From assembly GCF_003544875.1 (NCBI RefSeq), contig NZ_CP032095.1, positions 62,001 to 126,000 on the forward strand: a DNA stretch of 64,000 nucleotides, read 5' to 3'. This document shows, in pieces, positions 8,064 through 16,374 of the stretch (position 1 is the stretch's first letter; every line of letters begins with the position of its first letter). This DNA is from Vibrio alfacsensis. GTDB taxonomy: Bacteria > Pseudomonadota > Gammaproteobacteria > Enterobacterales > Vibrionaceae. Both the position numbers and the translations under genes were made by a program. The notes under the pieces were generated by a model that worked only from the letters and a program-made list of their open reading frames with translations, was not told the origin of the DNA and did no database searches.

Positions 8064-9092
8064 ATGCAGGCAACTCAGTATTATTCGCTCGTGGTTAAGC
8101 ATGTTGTTCAAGAAACGGAAGACGCGATTTCGCTGCAGTTTGATGTACCGCAAGCTGCGCGATCGCTCTTCCATTACCAACCAGGTCAGTTCATTACTTT
8201 GCGAGTCACCATTAATGGGGAAAGCCAAGTTCGTTGTTATTCGATGTCGAGCTCACCAGAAGTTGATGACTTCTTACAGGTATCCGTGAAGCGAGTGAAA
8301 GATGGCCGAGTGTCCAACTACCTGTGTGACAACATAAAGTCAGGTGATGTCGTTGAAATAATGCCCCCATCGGGCGTGTTTGTTCCTAAGCATTTTAATG
8401 ACGAGTTGTTGCTGTTTGCCGGGGGAAGCGGTATTACTCCGGTTTACTCGATTTTACGTACAGCCTTAACGCAAGGAAACGCTCGAATTCGTCTTATCTA
8501 TGCGAATAGAGATCAGCAATCGGTTATATTTAAAGACGCACTCAAGACACTACAGGCTGACTACCCTCAGCGTCTTGAAGTTATTCACCTGTTAGAAAGT
8601 CTTAGTGGGATCCCTAGTCAATCATTGTTGACTTCTTTAGCGAGTGGAATGCAGTCTTCCTCTCAAGTGTTCATCTGCGGCCCTGGTCCGTTTATGGATG
8701 CGGTCGAGAGTGCACTTGTGAATGTCGATATTCCATCTTCTGCCATTCATCTGGAGCGATTTGTTGCGTCTAGTTCTAACGACAAGCCTATACAATCAGG
8801 GCCTGATGATGAGATCACAACATGTGAGACGACATTAGAAATTGGACGAGAGACGCACCAGTTTTCTTGGCAATCAGATGAGACACTATTAGATGCTGCT
8901 GAGAAAGCAGGCCTTGAGTTACCGTATTCATGTTGTAGTGGTCTATGTGCTTCGTGCATGTGCGAAGTTGTTGATGGGGAAGTGAGTATGCTGGTTAATG
9001 AAGTTCTTGATGAACGTGATATTAAGCAAAATCTGATTTTAAGTTGCCAAGCGATACCTCATTCAAAAACCGCAAAGATCCGCTTTACGTAA
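8064..9092 (+). CDS. Oxygenase reductase with FAD, NAD and 2Fe-2S domains, KshB/PaaE-like
   Basis: 342 residues from ATG 8064 (AGGAG upstream). Domain order: FAD-binding barrel with RCYSMSS around residue 64, NAD-binding domain with FAGGSGITPVYSIL around residue 130, and a C-terminal plant-type ferredoxin with cysteines in SCCSGLCASC and LSCQA. The segment MLVNEVLDERD before the last cysteine is typical of KshB and PaaE. KshB feeds electrons to 3-ketosteroid 9-alpha-hydroxylase; PaaE to phenylacetyl-CoA epoxidase. It probably serves an oxygenase of this island, but no Rieske oxygenase gene is in the window. A terminator follows. Confidence 0.85.
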   Translation: MQATQYYSLVVKHVVQETEDAISLQFDVPQAARSLFHYQPGQFITLRVTINGESQVRCYSMSSSPEVDDFLQVSVKRVKDGRVSNYLCDNIKSGDVVEIMPPSGVFVPKHFNDELLLFAGGSGITPVYSILRTALTQGNARIRLIYANRDQQSVIFKDALKTLQADYPQRLEVIHLLESLSGIPSQSLLTSLASGMQSSSQVFICGPGPFMDAVESALVNVDIPSSAIHLERFVASSSNDKPIQSGPDDEITTCETTLEIGRETHQFSWQSDETLLDAAEKAGLELPYSCCSGLCASCMCEVVDGEVSMLVNEVLDERDIKQNLILSCQAIPHSKTAKIRFT

Positions 9093-9110
9093 CGTTTCTC
9101 AAATCTTGTT

Positions 9111-9246
9111 TCAACTAAACGGGAAGGGGCACTTCTCGTTTTTATTTGAATATTCATTCCTATACTGCTTAGGAGTTTGCTTATATAAGCCTCGGAATTT
9201 TTTGGCAAAATATGCAGGGCAATTGAAACCGCTTTGTTGGGCAACC
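9111..9246 (-). pseudogene. Remnant of an AraC-family regulator (last HTH only)
   Basis: The minus strand reads VAQQSGFNCPAYFAKKFRGL and then KQTPKQYRNEYSNK to TGA at 9113-9111. This is the recognition helix and tail of an AraC/XylS DNA-binding domain. The frame is closed by TAG immediately upstream and nothing further matches, so about 85% of the gene is gone. A hairpin terminator for the plus-strand reductase gene lies within it. Confidence 0.7.
9117..9144 (+). terminator. Terminator after the KshB-like gene
   Basis: The stem AAACGGGAAG/CTTCTCGTTT (one G-T or mismatch pair) with a 5-base loop runs into a T tract, 25 bases after the stop codon. The gap 9247-9571 beyond it shows no gene that I can support. 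Confidence 0.6.
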
Positions 9247-9571
9247 TAAGGTATTTGATTCTGGTTGGTATTTTTATAATATTATTTGGAGTTTTAGTGT
9301 TGGACGCGCCAGTATCTTAATTCGTTAATCAAATTGCACGGTTATTGATTGGTCTTGGTTTGAAACTCCCACAGCAGACGAAAGTGTCCTTTTGATTCAT
9401 CAACCACAATGAACTTAACGTTACTTAGCTCTACTGCTTGTCTTTTAATCTTTTCACAATCGATTGTCACAATGAGAGTTAAATTGACAGAAGTGATATT
9501 TATAATGACTCATTGCGAACTGTTTTAATATTTTTACCGAAATTTCAATCGCTTAATTTTAGATCGATAAG

Positions 9572-9587
9572 TGGCATATCATTTGCG
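9572..9587 (+). promoter_or_regulatory. Sigma-54 promoter of a PEP-CTERM gene
   Basis: TGGCATATCATTTGCG matches the -24/-12 consensus TGGCAC-N5-TTGCW, with the invariant GG and GC exactly 12 bases apart. It lies 39 bases before the start codon of the PEP-CTERM gene at 9627. RpoN with the PrsK/PrsR two-component system is known to drive PEP-CTERM genes in other bacteria. The same kind of site precedes the second PEP-CTERM gene (22797). Confidence 0.75.
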
Positions 9588-9626
9588 TTGTTTCAGAAAG
9601 TAAATCAATGTTCATAGGATGGAACG

Positions 9627-10372
9627 ATGCACTTATTGAAACTCATCTCATTATTAATCACGTTTTTATTTTTGCACCTGTTCAGGCAGCGCTTATTTTT
9701 ACGATTGACTCACCTGGAGTCCAACGTTCACAAGTGGACGGCACTAAACTCGTTGAAACTTTCGACGATTGGTCAAGAGGTAACATTTCTTCGGATCAAA
9801 GCGCTGATTTTGGCACCTATTATATTCAAGGCACACCCAAGATTCTTTCTGCTCGACTTTGGGGAGGTGCCGATGGTATCGGAAATTACTTGTTTGTGAG
9901 CCCTAGGAATAATTCTGCAGTGACGCTCGAATTTGATAATCCTGTTGGTTACTTTGGTTTTTGGTGGAGTGCAGGTGATCGTGGCAACTTGCTACAGGTG
10001 AATACACTCTCGAACGTATACGATTTCACAACACAAACCATTTTTGAGTCAATCGACGACTTAACCCCTTACAATGGCAACCCAACGAACAATTTTTTAG
10101 GGCAGAATGGTTCAGAACCTTATGGTTTCATCAACATTTTTGCTGAGTCAGATGCTTTTAAAATTGAGTCGATTCGATTTTATGGCTCGAACTTCGAAAC
10201 GGACAATCATACGACGATTAGTGACATTCAAGATCCTACCGGAATCGTCATTACCGCGGTTTCAGAGCCTTCAAGTTGGGCAATATTTGGGCTCTCTTTA
10301 TTACCTATTCTCTACATTTCACGTCGTCGTCAATCGTTGGCAAAAGGTATGATTAATAAAAGAGCAACATAA
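9627..10372 (+). CDS. PEP-CTERM sorting-domain protein, apparent frameshift in the signal peptide
   Basis: ATG 9627 follows AGGATGG and opens a signal peptide, MHLLKLISLLITFLF. One T missing from the run at 9669-9673 throws this out of frame with the mature protein, which continues FAPVQAALIFTIDSPG. With the T restored the product is 248 residues. The C-terminus has the exosortase signal: SEPSS in place of the usual PEP, a hydrophobic helix AIFGLSLLPILYI, then SRRRQ. The middle looks like a beta-rich secreted domain (FDNPVGYFGFWWS). It should be exported, processed by XrtA (gene at 42032) and anchored. A start at 9608 in the mature frame is possible but lacks a good signal peptide. Confidence 0.75.
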
Positions 10373-10549
10373 TGCCGTTGTCGCCCTACTATCCCATCTA
10401 TGTGAAACTTTTAACGCTAGTCTCAATGGACGATGTTTAATGCGTTACTTTTTCTTACGCTTGCTGAAACTTAGGGAAAACCCGATACATCGATGATCGC
10501 CATTAGTGAGTTGAATTGTCGATACCAAGTAATAGTGAGGGAGTAACAC

Positions 10550-11299
10550 ATGAAGATTCTGGTTCCCATCAAACGTGTCGTCGATCATAACGTTAAAGTA
10601 AGAGTAAAATCAGACGGCTCTGGCGTTGATCTTGATAACGTTAAAATGTCGATAAACCCATTTGATGAAATTGCTATTGAAGAAGCGGTCCGACTTAAAG
10701 AAGCTGGTACTGCTTCTGAGGTTGTTGTGGTGAGTGTTGGTAGCCAAGGTTGTCAGGATATCATCCGCACGGCACTTGCAGTGGGTGCTGATCGAGGTAT
10801 CCATGTTCTTGCTGAAGATGGTATTGAGCCACTAGCGATAGCGAAAACCCTAAAAGCCGTTGTAGAGCAGGAACTGCCAAAGCTGTTGTTGCTTGGTAAG
10901 CAAGCGATTGATGATGATAGTAATCAAACCGGCCAAATGCTGGCGGCTTTACTTAAATGGCCACAAGGCACGTTTGCGTCAGAAGTTCGTGTAGAAGACG
11001 AACAACTGACAGTAACAAGAGAAGTTGATGCTGGTTTAGAAGTATTGACGATGCCGATGCCAGCCGTGGTGACTTGTGATTTACGATTGAATGAGCCTCG
11101 CTATGCGTCTTTGCCAAATATTATGAAAGCCAAGCGAAAACCGATCGACTGTATTGAAATCGACAGTTTAGGTATTGATACGACTCCTAGGTTCAAAGCG
11201 GTGACATATACCGTTCCTGAACAGAGAAAAGGGGGCGTAATGGTGTCAAGCGTGGATGAGCTAATCGAAAAGCTGAAGAATGAAGCAAAGGTGCTTTAG
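10550..11299 (+). CDS. etfB: Electron transfer flavoprotein subunit beta
   Basis: 249 residues, normal for EtfB. Seen: [19 protein letters not shown] at the N-terminus, [16 protein letters not shown] near residue 37, GADRGIHV, and the signature [30 protein letters not shown] near residue 165-190. The AMP-binding and recognition loop is present. It overlaps nothing; etfA follows after 9 bases. The heterodimer accepts electrons from acyl-CoA dehydrogenases; four such genes lie downstream, so this is probably a pathway-dedicated ETF rather than the housekeeping copy. Confidence 0.95.
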   Translation: MKILVPIKRVVDHNVKVRVKSDGSGVDLDNVKMSINPFDEIAIEEAVRLKEAGTASEVVVVSVGSQGCQDIIRTALAVGADRGIHVLAEDGIEPLAIAKTLKAVVEQELPKLLLLGKQAIDDDSNQTGQMLAALLKWPQGTFASEVRVEDEQLTVTREVDAGLEVLTMPMPAVVTCDLRLNEPRYASLPNIMKAKRKPIDCIEIDSLGIDTTPRFKAVTYTVPEQRKGGVMVSSVDELIEKLKNEAKVL

Positions 11300-11308
11300 G
11301 GGGAAATT

Positions 11309-12268
11309 ATGAAAATACTAGTTGTCGCAGAACACCTTAATAATCAGCTCGTGAGTGCAACATGTAATGCAGTCGGTGCAGCTCAGAAATTGGCAAGCTT
11401 CACGGCAGATTCGACCATAGACTTACTTGTCGCTGGATATCAGTGCGAAGACGTTGCCCAACAATGCCGTCAAATATCCGGTGTAAATCGCGTACTACAA
11501 GCAGATGCAAAACATTATGTTGGCTTAGTGGCAGAAAATGTTGCAGAACTGGTGGTCGAGCTAGTTGAATCAGAACGCTATGACGCGGTTATCTGTGCAA
11601 GTTCAACGTTTGGTAAAAATGTCTCGCCTCGCATCTCCGCACTTCTTGATATAGCTCAAGTTTCAGACGTTATTAGCATTGAAAGTGTTGGCATATATCA
11701 GAGACATATATACACTAGTAACATATTGTTAACATTAGAATCGAAAGAAAATATTCAGATCTTAACCGTTAGAACGACTGCGTTCGAGAAAGCAGCCATG
11801 GAAGGTGAGGCTGAGTTAGTAAGTATCGCAGCTGGAGCAGACTTAGGTCTTGTGCAGTTTGTGAAGACAGAATTAGTTGAATCCGATCGTCCAGATCTCA
11901 ACACTGCGTCAGTCGTGGTATCCGGGGGAAGAGGGCTTGGTAGTGATCAAAATTACCGCACTCTTTTAGAGCCGCTAGCTGACAAACTGGGTGCAGCGCT
12001 TGGCGCTTCACGCGCTGCAGTGGACGCTGGTTATGTACCAAATGATTATCAAGTGGGACAAACTGGCAAAATTGTAGCACCTGAGCTGTATATAGCTGTG
12101 GGGATTTCTGGCGCCATTCAACATCTTGCAGGGATGAGCGATTCCAAAGTCATAGTAGCCATCAATAAAGATCCTGATGCGCCCATTTTTCAGTTTGCTG
12201 ATTACGGTCTTGAAGGGGACTTATTTACCGTGGTGCCTGAACTCACGGAGTGTCTTGCTCAGTCATAG
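11309..12268 (+). CDS. etfA: Electron transfer flavoprotein subunit alpha
   Basis: 319 residues, normal for EtfA. The C-terminal FAD domain is clear: VVSGGRGLGS near residue 205, GASRAAVDAGYVPNDYQVGQTGK, and ELYIAVGISGAIQHLAGM near residue 260-277. GGGG lies six bases before the ATG. It pairs with EtfB to pass electrons to ETF:ubiquinone oxidoreductase in the membrane. It is followed by a strong hairpin without a T tract and then a LuxR-type regulator. Confidence 0.95.
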   Translation: MKILVVAEHLNNQLVSATCNAVGAAQKLASFTADSTIDLLVAGYQCEDVAQQCRQISGVNRVLQADAKHYVGLVAENVAELVVELVESERYDAVICASSTFGKNVSPRISALLDIAQVSDVISIESVGIYQRHIYTSNILLTLESKENIQILTVRTTAFEKAAMEGEAELVSIAAGADLGLVQFVKTELVESDRPDLNTASVVVSGGRGLGSDQNYRTLLEPLADKLGAALGASRAAVDAGYVPNDYQVGQTGKIVAPELYIAVGISGAIQHLAGMSDSKVIVAINKDPDAPIFQFADYGLEGDLFTVVPELTECLAQS

Positions 12269-12274
12269 TGCGAT

Positions 12275-12296
12275 CCGCAGTAAATCATTACTGCGG
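12275..12296 (+). other. Perfect 9-bp hairpin between etfA and the regulator gene
   Basis: CCGCAGTAA/TTACTGCGG with a 4-base ATCA loop starts seven bases after the etfA stop. No T run follows, so it may be an RNA-stabilising or partially terminating structure that lowers regulator expression relative to etfBA. Confidence 0.5.
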
Positions 12297-12334
12297 GTTC
12301 CTACCCTTGAATAATTAGTATAACGGAGGGTATT

Positions 12335-13507
12335 TTGGCGGACGTGTCTTTTAACCTAAATCAATACAGCGGATTGATTGAAACCATCTATGATCTCTCA
12401 CAGAGCAAGTCTGTATGGTATAAGCCGCTGCAAGCTTTGCGTGATTGCTTTGCCGCAAATTACGTTACTTTGATCCTCAAACCAACGTTTGAAGAAGAAG
12501 AAGAAGAGCTTGGTCTAATGATTGCGATAGGAAGTGGTATTAGTGCAGAGAAGAAAGTCCAGTATCTTCCTTATCGATACCACATTACACCATTTAACAA
12601 CCAACAACCCGATACCGTTTTTACCGTCGATGATTTGATGGATGAAGAGGCTTGGGAGCAAAGTACTTATCGAAAGTACTGGTGCGCGAACGTTGGTGTT
12701 TATCATGTCATGTCCGTTGATATCGCTACTCGAGATGGTGGCATCGTTAAACTTCGAATTACCAGACCAGAATCTGAACCTAACTTCAGCAATGAAGAAA
12801 AAGTATTGTGTCAGATGTTGGTTTCCCACCTTAAGCGTGCTTTAGATATTCATCAGCAACTGGATAGAAGTAATTCCCTTGGCACCATGTATAACGAAGC
12901 GATCAGTCGATTATCGATTGCAACGGTTCAAATCGATGAGTCTGGGCGGATTTTGGAGCAGAATGTTTTTGCGAATGAGTTGCTTACACTAGAAGATGGG
13001 TTGAAGGTTCAGGGCGGCAAGCTGACCGCGCACTACCCAAATGATAATCGCGAGCTGAAACAATTAATCCAAAACTCTTTTAAAATGGTTCGTGAATCAG
13101 ACAGGCCGATTCTTCCTGAAGCCATGTCCATTGCGAGACCATCAGGAGAGGTGAACTTAGGCGTGGTGGTTGAAGTGATTCCTTCACCAGCTTGGGAGAA
13201 CAGCATTGGTCAGGGTAAAGCCGTGGTTTATATTCGCGACTCCGTTGCTAAATCACAAGCAAGCAGTCACGTGGCGAAAAAAATCTTCGGCCTTACAACC
13301 GCGGAGACGGCACTAACGCTAGAATTGGCAAATGGTTTGTCTTTAGAAGAAGCGGCAGAAAGGCTCAATATTCGTCGTAACACTGCTCGTGCCCACTTGC
13401 GATCTATTTTTTCAAAGACCGGTGTAAGAAGACAAACTGAATTGGTACGTATTCTTCTAAATAGTGTTGCTCCGCTTGCCTGCAATGACGCTGATGTAGG
13501 TATTTAA
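12335..13507 (+). CDS. LuxR-type transcriptional regulator (TeiR-like in length and context)
   Basis: 390 residues from TTG 12335, the only start placed just after GGAGGG; an ATG start would cut into conserved sequence. The C-terminus is a LuxR/GerE HTH: FGLTTAETALTLELANG, LSLEEAAERLNIRRNTAR, HLRSIFSKTGV. The N-terminal 300 residues look like a PAS/GAF-type sensory region without a receiver domain. TeiR, the steroid regulator of Comamonas testosteroni, has the same length and architecture; the assignment here rests on that and on steroid-like neighbours. It lies between the ETF genes and the aldolase operon and could control both. Confidence 0.75.
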   Translation: MADVSFNLNQYSGLIETIYDLSQSKSVWYKPLQALRDCFAANYVTLILKPTFEEEEEELGLMIAIGSGISAEKKVQYLPYRYHITPFNNQQPDTVFTVDDLMDEEAWEQSTYRKYWCANVGVYHVMSVDIATRDGGIVKLRITRPESEPNFSNEEKVLCQMLVSHLKRALDIHQQLDRSNSLGTMYNEAISRLSIATVQIDESGRILEQNVFANELLTLEDGLKVQGGKLTAHYPNDNRELKQLIQNSFKMVRESDRPILPEAMSIARPSGEVNLGVVVEVIPSPAWENSIGQGKAVVYIRDSVAKSQASSHVAKKIFGLTTAETALTLELANGLSLEEAAERLNIRRNTARAHLRSIFSKTGVRRQTELVRILLNSVAPLACNDADVGI

Positions 13508-13558
13508 AACTAGCACCTAACACAGCGAATACTAAATCGTTTATCAATATTTTTTATA

Positions 13559-13596
13559 CCTCAAGGTACTTTCAAGTAAGCACCTTGAGGTTTTTT
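13559..13596 (+). terminator. Strong terminator after the LuxR-type gene
   Basis: A 13-bp stem CCTCAAGGTACTT/AAGCACCTTGAGG with one mismatch and a short loop is followed by six T. It lies 51 bases after the stop and ends the etf-regulator transcript. Confidence 0.9.
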
Positions 13597-13676
13597 GTTT
13601 GAGATGGTTTGTTGCTTCTATATAGCCGTCAACCTGCACACAAAAATCATCGGGTTAGAAGTTGACCTTGAAGGTG

Positions 13677-14453
13677 CTATCCCCCTTTGAACTCCGGGTA
13701 GCGCTTTTCTATAAAGGCTTGCATGCCCTCTTTTTGATCGCATGAAGCAAACAGCAATGCATTGGCTTTTCGTTCAATGGCTAATGCGGCATCCAAAGAG
13801 GTGTCCATACCTGCGTTAATGACTTCCTTGATTTGTTCTGCGGCAAGTGGGGGCATACGAGCAATTCGCTTTGCCATCGATAGCGCGTGTTCTAGCACAT
13901 TTTGATCGGCGCATATTTCACTGACTAAACCGGCGATCCATGCTTCGTGGGCGGTGATGGGTTTCCCAGTTAAAGCCATTTGCATCGCTTTGGCTTTACC
14001 GACGGCACGAACCAAACGTTGCGTACCACCAATACCCGGCATGATTCCGATGTTAATTTCGGGCTGACAGAATGATGCACTCTCGCCAGCAAGAATGACG
14101 TCTGCATGCATCATGAGCTCACAACCGCCACCATAAGCGTAGCCGCATACCGCTGCGATAATTGGTTTTGGACAGTCAGCGATCGGAGACCACAATCGCT
14201 CGGTGTGACGTTTATATATGTCAATTGGACTGCAATCGACCATGCTATGGATGTCACCTCCTGCAGCGAAGACTTTATCTCCTCCGGTTAAAACAATGCA
14301 CCTCACATCTGGATTTTCAGATAACTGTGCAAAGTGATCGGCTAGCTGTTGTTGAAGCTCAAGACTCAGTGCATTGGTCGCATTTGGTCGATGCAAGGTA
14401 AGTTGTGCAACACCCTTGATCGGGTAAGTCAGTAAAACCGGTTTGTCGTCCAT
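13677..14453 (-). CDS. Enoyl-CoA hydratase/isomerase (crotonase family)
   Basis: 258 residues, typical crotonase length. Oxyanion-hole segments are present: GGDKVFAAGGDIHSM near residue 57-71 and CGYAYGGGCELMMHAD near residue 102. The catalytic Glu positions are retained: Glu in GGGCELM and Glu in QPEINIGIMPGIGGTQRL. It should add water across a 2-enoyl-CoA. It is the only gene of the island on the minus strand, transcribed divergently from the operon at 14599 with about 145 bases between. This spacing allows a shared control region. True substrate unknown. Confidence 0.9.
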   Translation of the reverse strand: MDDKPVLLTYPIKGVAQLTLHRPNATNALSLELQQQLADHFAQLSENPDVRCIVLTGGDKVFAAGGDIHSMVDCSPIDIYKRHTERLWSPIADCPKPIIAAVCGYAYGGGCELMMHADVILAGESASFCQPEINIGIMPGIGGTQRLVRAVGKAKAMQMALTGKPITAHEAWIAGLVSEICADQNVLEHALSMAKRIARMPPLAAEQIKEVINAGMDTSLDAALAIERKANALLFASCDQKEGMQAFIEKRYPEFKGG

Positions 14454-14598
14454 CAGAAACTCCTTCTCTTTAGCGCAAATTCTCTATAACTCACCATTTT
14501 TTTCATCGTCCATTTAGACGACGAAAGCAGGAGTCAATCCAGTGAAAATACAATCAGGACAGTTCCCTTAGGTGGAACATTGGCAATAGGGAGTGGAT

Positions 14599-15363
14599 AT
14601 GCAGTTTGATAATCAAGGCAAAACGGTGCTGATCACTGGAGGTACTAAAGGTATTGGTGCAGGAATCGCGCGGTCTTTTCTTAAAAGTGGCGCAAACGTC
14701 ATTGTTTGTGGTCGCAGAGAGCCAGAGGTGCTTCCAAGTGATGGAGAGCGATGCGCAAGGTTCCTACCCGTTGATGTACGAGATTTAGATTCTATCGACA
14801 CGCTATTTGCCATTATTCAGGCTGAATATGGCCAATTGGACGTACTCGTCAATAACGCCGGAGGCAGTCCCTTTGCACTGGCAGATAAGGCATCTCCGAG
14901 ATTTCATGAAAGCATCATCCGTTTAAATTTGATCGCGCCTCTAAATGTCGCTCAACGAGCCAATGCATTAATGCAATCCCAACAGAGCCAGGGGGTGATC
15001 ATTTTCATTAGCAGTGTGAGTGCGCTAAGACCATCTCCAGGGACAGCCGCTTATGGTGCTGCCAAAGCGGGCGTTCTGTCGTTGGTGCAATCTCTGGCGG
15101 TTGAGTGGGCTCCTAAAGTTCGTATTGCATCGGTGACTCCTGGATTGGTCGAAACTGAGCAATCTGAACTTCATTATGGCGACGAGGCCGGAATTAAAGC
15201 GGTGAGAGAAACAATACCTCTTGGACGAATGGCTCAGCCAAGTGATATCGGAGGGGCTTGTCTGTTTCTCGCTTCAGACCATTGTTTGTATGGCAGCGGT
15301 TGCAACCTCGTGCTCCATGGCGGCGGAGAGAAACCCGCTTTCTTATCTGCAGCACAAGCATAA
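14599..15363 (+). CDS. Short-chain dehydrogenase/reductase (SDR)
   Basis: 254 residues from ATG 14599 (AGGGAG five bases upstream); GTG 14593 is a less likely alternative. Classical SDR motifs: ITGGTKGIGAG for the dinucleotide, DVRDLDS, NNAGG, catalytic Ser in ISSVSAL and Tyr-x-x-x-Lys in AAYGAAKAG. PG motif PGLVETEQ follows. It probably oxidises a 3-hydroxyacyl-CoA or a ring hydroxyl in the pathway encoded by the next seven genes. First gene of the 14599-22613 operon. Confidence 0.9.
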   Translation: MQFDNQGKTVLITGGTKGIGAGIARSFLKSGANVIVCGRREPEVLPSDGERCARFLPVDVRDLDSIDTLFAIIQAEYGQLDVLVNNAGGSPFALADKASPRFHESIIRLNLIAPLNVAQRANALMQSQQSQGVIIFISSVSALRPSPGTAAYGAAKAGVLSLVQSLAVEWAPKVRIASVTPGLVETEQSELHYGDEAGIKAVRETIPLGRMAQPSDIGGACLFLASDHCLYGSGCNLVLHGGGEKPAFLSAAQA

Positions 15364-15402
15364 ACACAATATTGAGTTGTTTTGAATAGTAGGAGAAAGA
15401 CA

Positions 15403-16374
15403 TTGGCTGAAAATAACTGGTTAACCCCATTACGTGAAATGGTCGGTAAAGAGTTCGGTCGTATTTATGCGTGGGATGATGTAAACCCAGCGATGGTTAG
15501 ACAGTGGTGTGAAGTCATGGGAATAAATAACCCTTTGTATACTGATCCTGAGTATGCACTTCGCACTGAGTTTGAGGGACTGGTTGCACCACCGGCAATG
15601 CTTCAGAGTTGGTGTCAATCGGGCTTATATCAAAATAATTACCCCCCGGGCTCGACCGATGATAACCCTTATGGTGTGTTGAGTTTACTTGAAGAGCAAG
15701 GTTATCCATCCGTTGTGGCGGTAAATTCTGAGCTTAGTTTTGATCGTTACCTAAAAATGGGTGAGAAACTGTATTACACCACTCGTTTTGAGCACCTTAG
15801 CGAAGAAAAACAAACCGCGTTAGGCACGGGCTTTTTTGTTACCTTGAAGATGACTTATTTCTCCGAGCAGTCGAGTGGTGACGAGAAAGTCGGCGAGTTA
15901 CTATTTCGGGTATTTAAATTTAAACCAGCGCAACCCGTTGAAGCAAAGCAAGAAAAAGAATCAACGATTCCTACTATTAAACGATCGAAACCTGGAATCA
16001 GTGATGACACACGCTTTTTCTGGGAGGGATGTGATGCGCACGAATTGCGAATTCAACATTGTCAATCTTGTCATCAGCTTCAACATCCTCCGGCACCTGT
16101 ATGCACCCGTTGTCAGTCCTTTGATCTTGACTACAAAGTGGCCAGTGGTAAAGGCGAACTCTATTCTTACGTTGTTATGCATTACCCAGAAATCCCACCT
16201 TTTGATTACCCAAATCCAATCGGCTTGATTGAGCTTGAAGAGGGGGTGCGACTAACCGCAGGCTTAGTTGGTATGGAACCAAAAAATATTGCCATTGGTA
16301 CACCGGTCGAAGTCTGCTTTGAAACCTTCGATGGGGACCTCACGTTACCGATGTTTAAAGTGAGGGAGGCGTAA
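15403..16374 (+). CDS. MaoC-like hydratase domain fused to DUF35 OB-fold, ChsH2-like
   Basis: 323 residues from TTG 15403 with AGGAGA six bases before it. Residues 1-180 are a hotdog MaoC-type domain (WCEVMGINNPLYTD, LVAPPAMLQSW). Residues 200-323 are DUF35: zinc ribbon CQSCHQL and CTRCQSFD, then an OB fold with YPNPIGLIELEEGVRL. This fusion is the ChsH2 architecture of mycobacteria. ChsH2 pairs with ChsH1 to hydrate the steroid side-chain enoyl-CoA, and its DUF35 domain docks the aldolase Ltp2. Both partners are encoded here (17464 and 17898). The stop codon overlaps the next ATG (TAATG). Confidence 0.85.
   Translation: MAENNWLTPLREMVGKEFGRIYAWDDVNPAMVRQWCEVMGINNPLYTDPEYALRTEFEGLVAPPAMLQSWCQSGLYQNNYPPGSTDDNPYGVLSLLEEQGYPSVVAVNSELSFDRYLKMGEKLYYTTRFEHLSEEKQTALGTGFFVTLKMTYFSEQSSGDEKVGELLFRVFKFKPAQPVEAKQEKESTIPTIKRSKPGISDDTRFFWEGCDAHELRIQHCQSCHQLQHPPAPVCTRCQSFDLDYKVASGKGELYSYVVMHYPEIPPFDYPNPIGLIELEEGVRLTAGLVGMEPKNIAIGTPVEVCFETFDGDLTLPMFKVREA

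Noticed and set aside
9332..9500. Minus-strand frame of about 55 codons ending GHFRLLWEFQTKTNQ
   Set aside because: Reads smoothly but has no start codon or ribosome site and no recognisable family; may be a gene relic.
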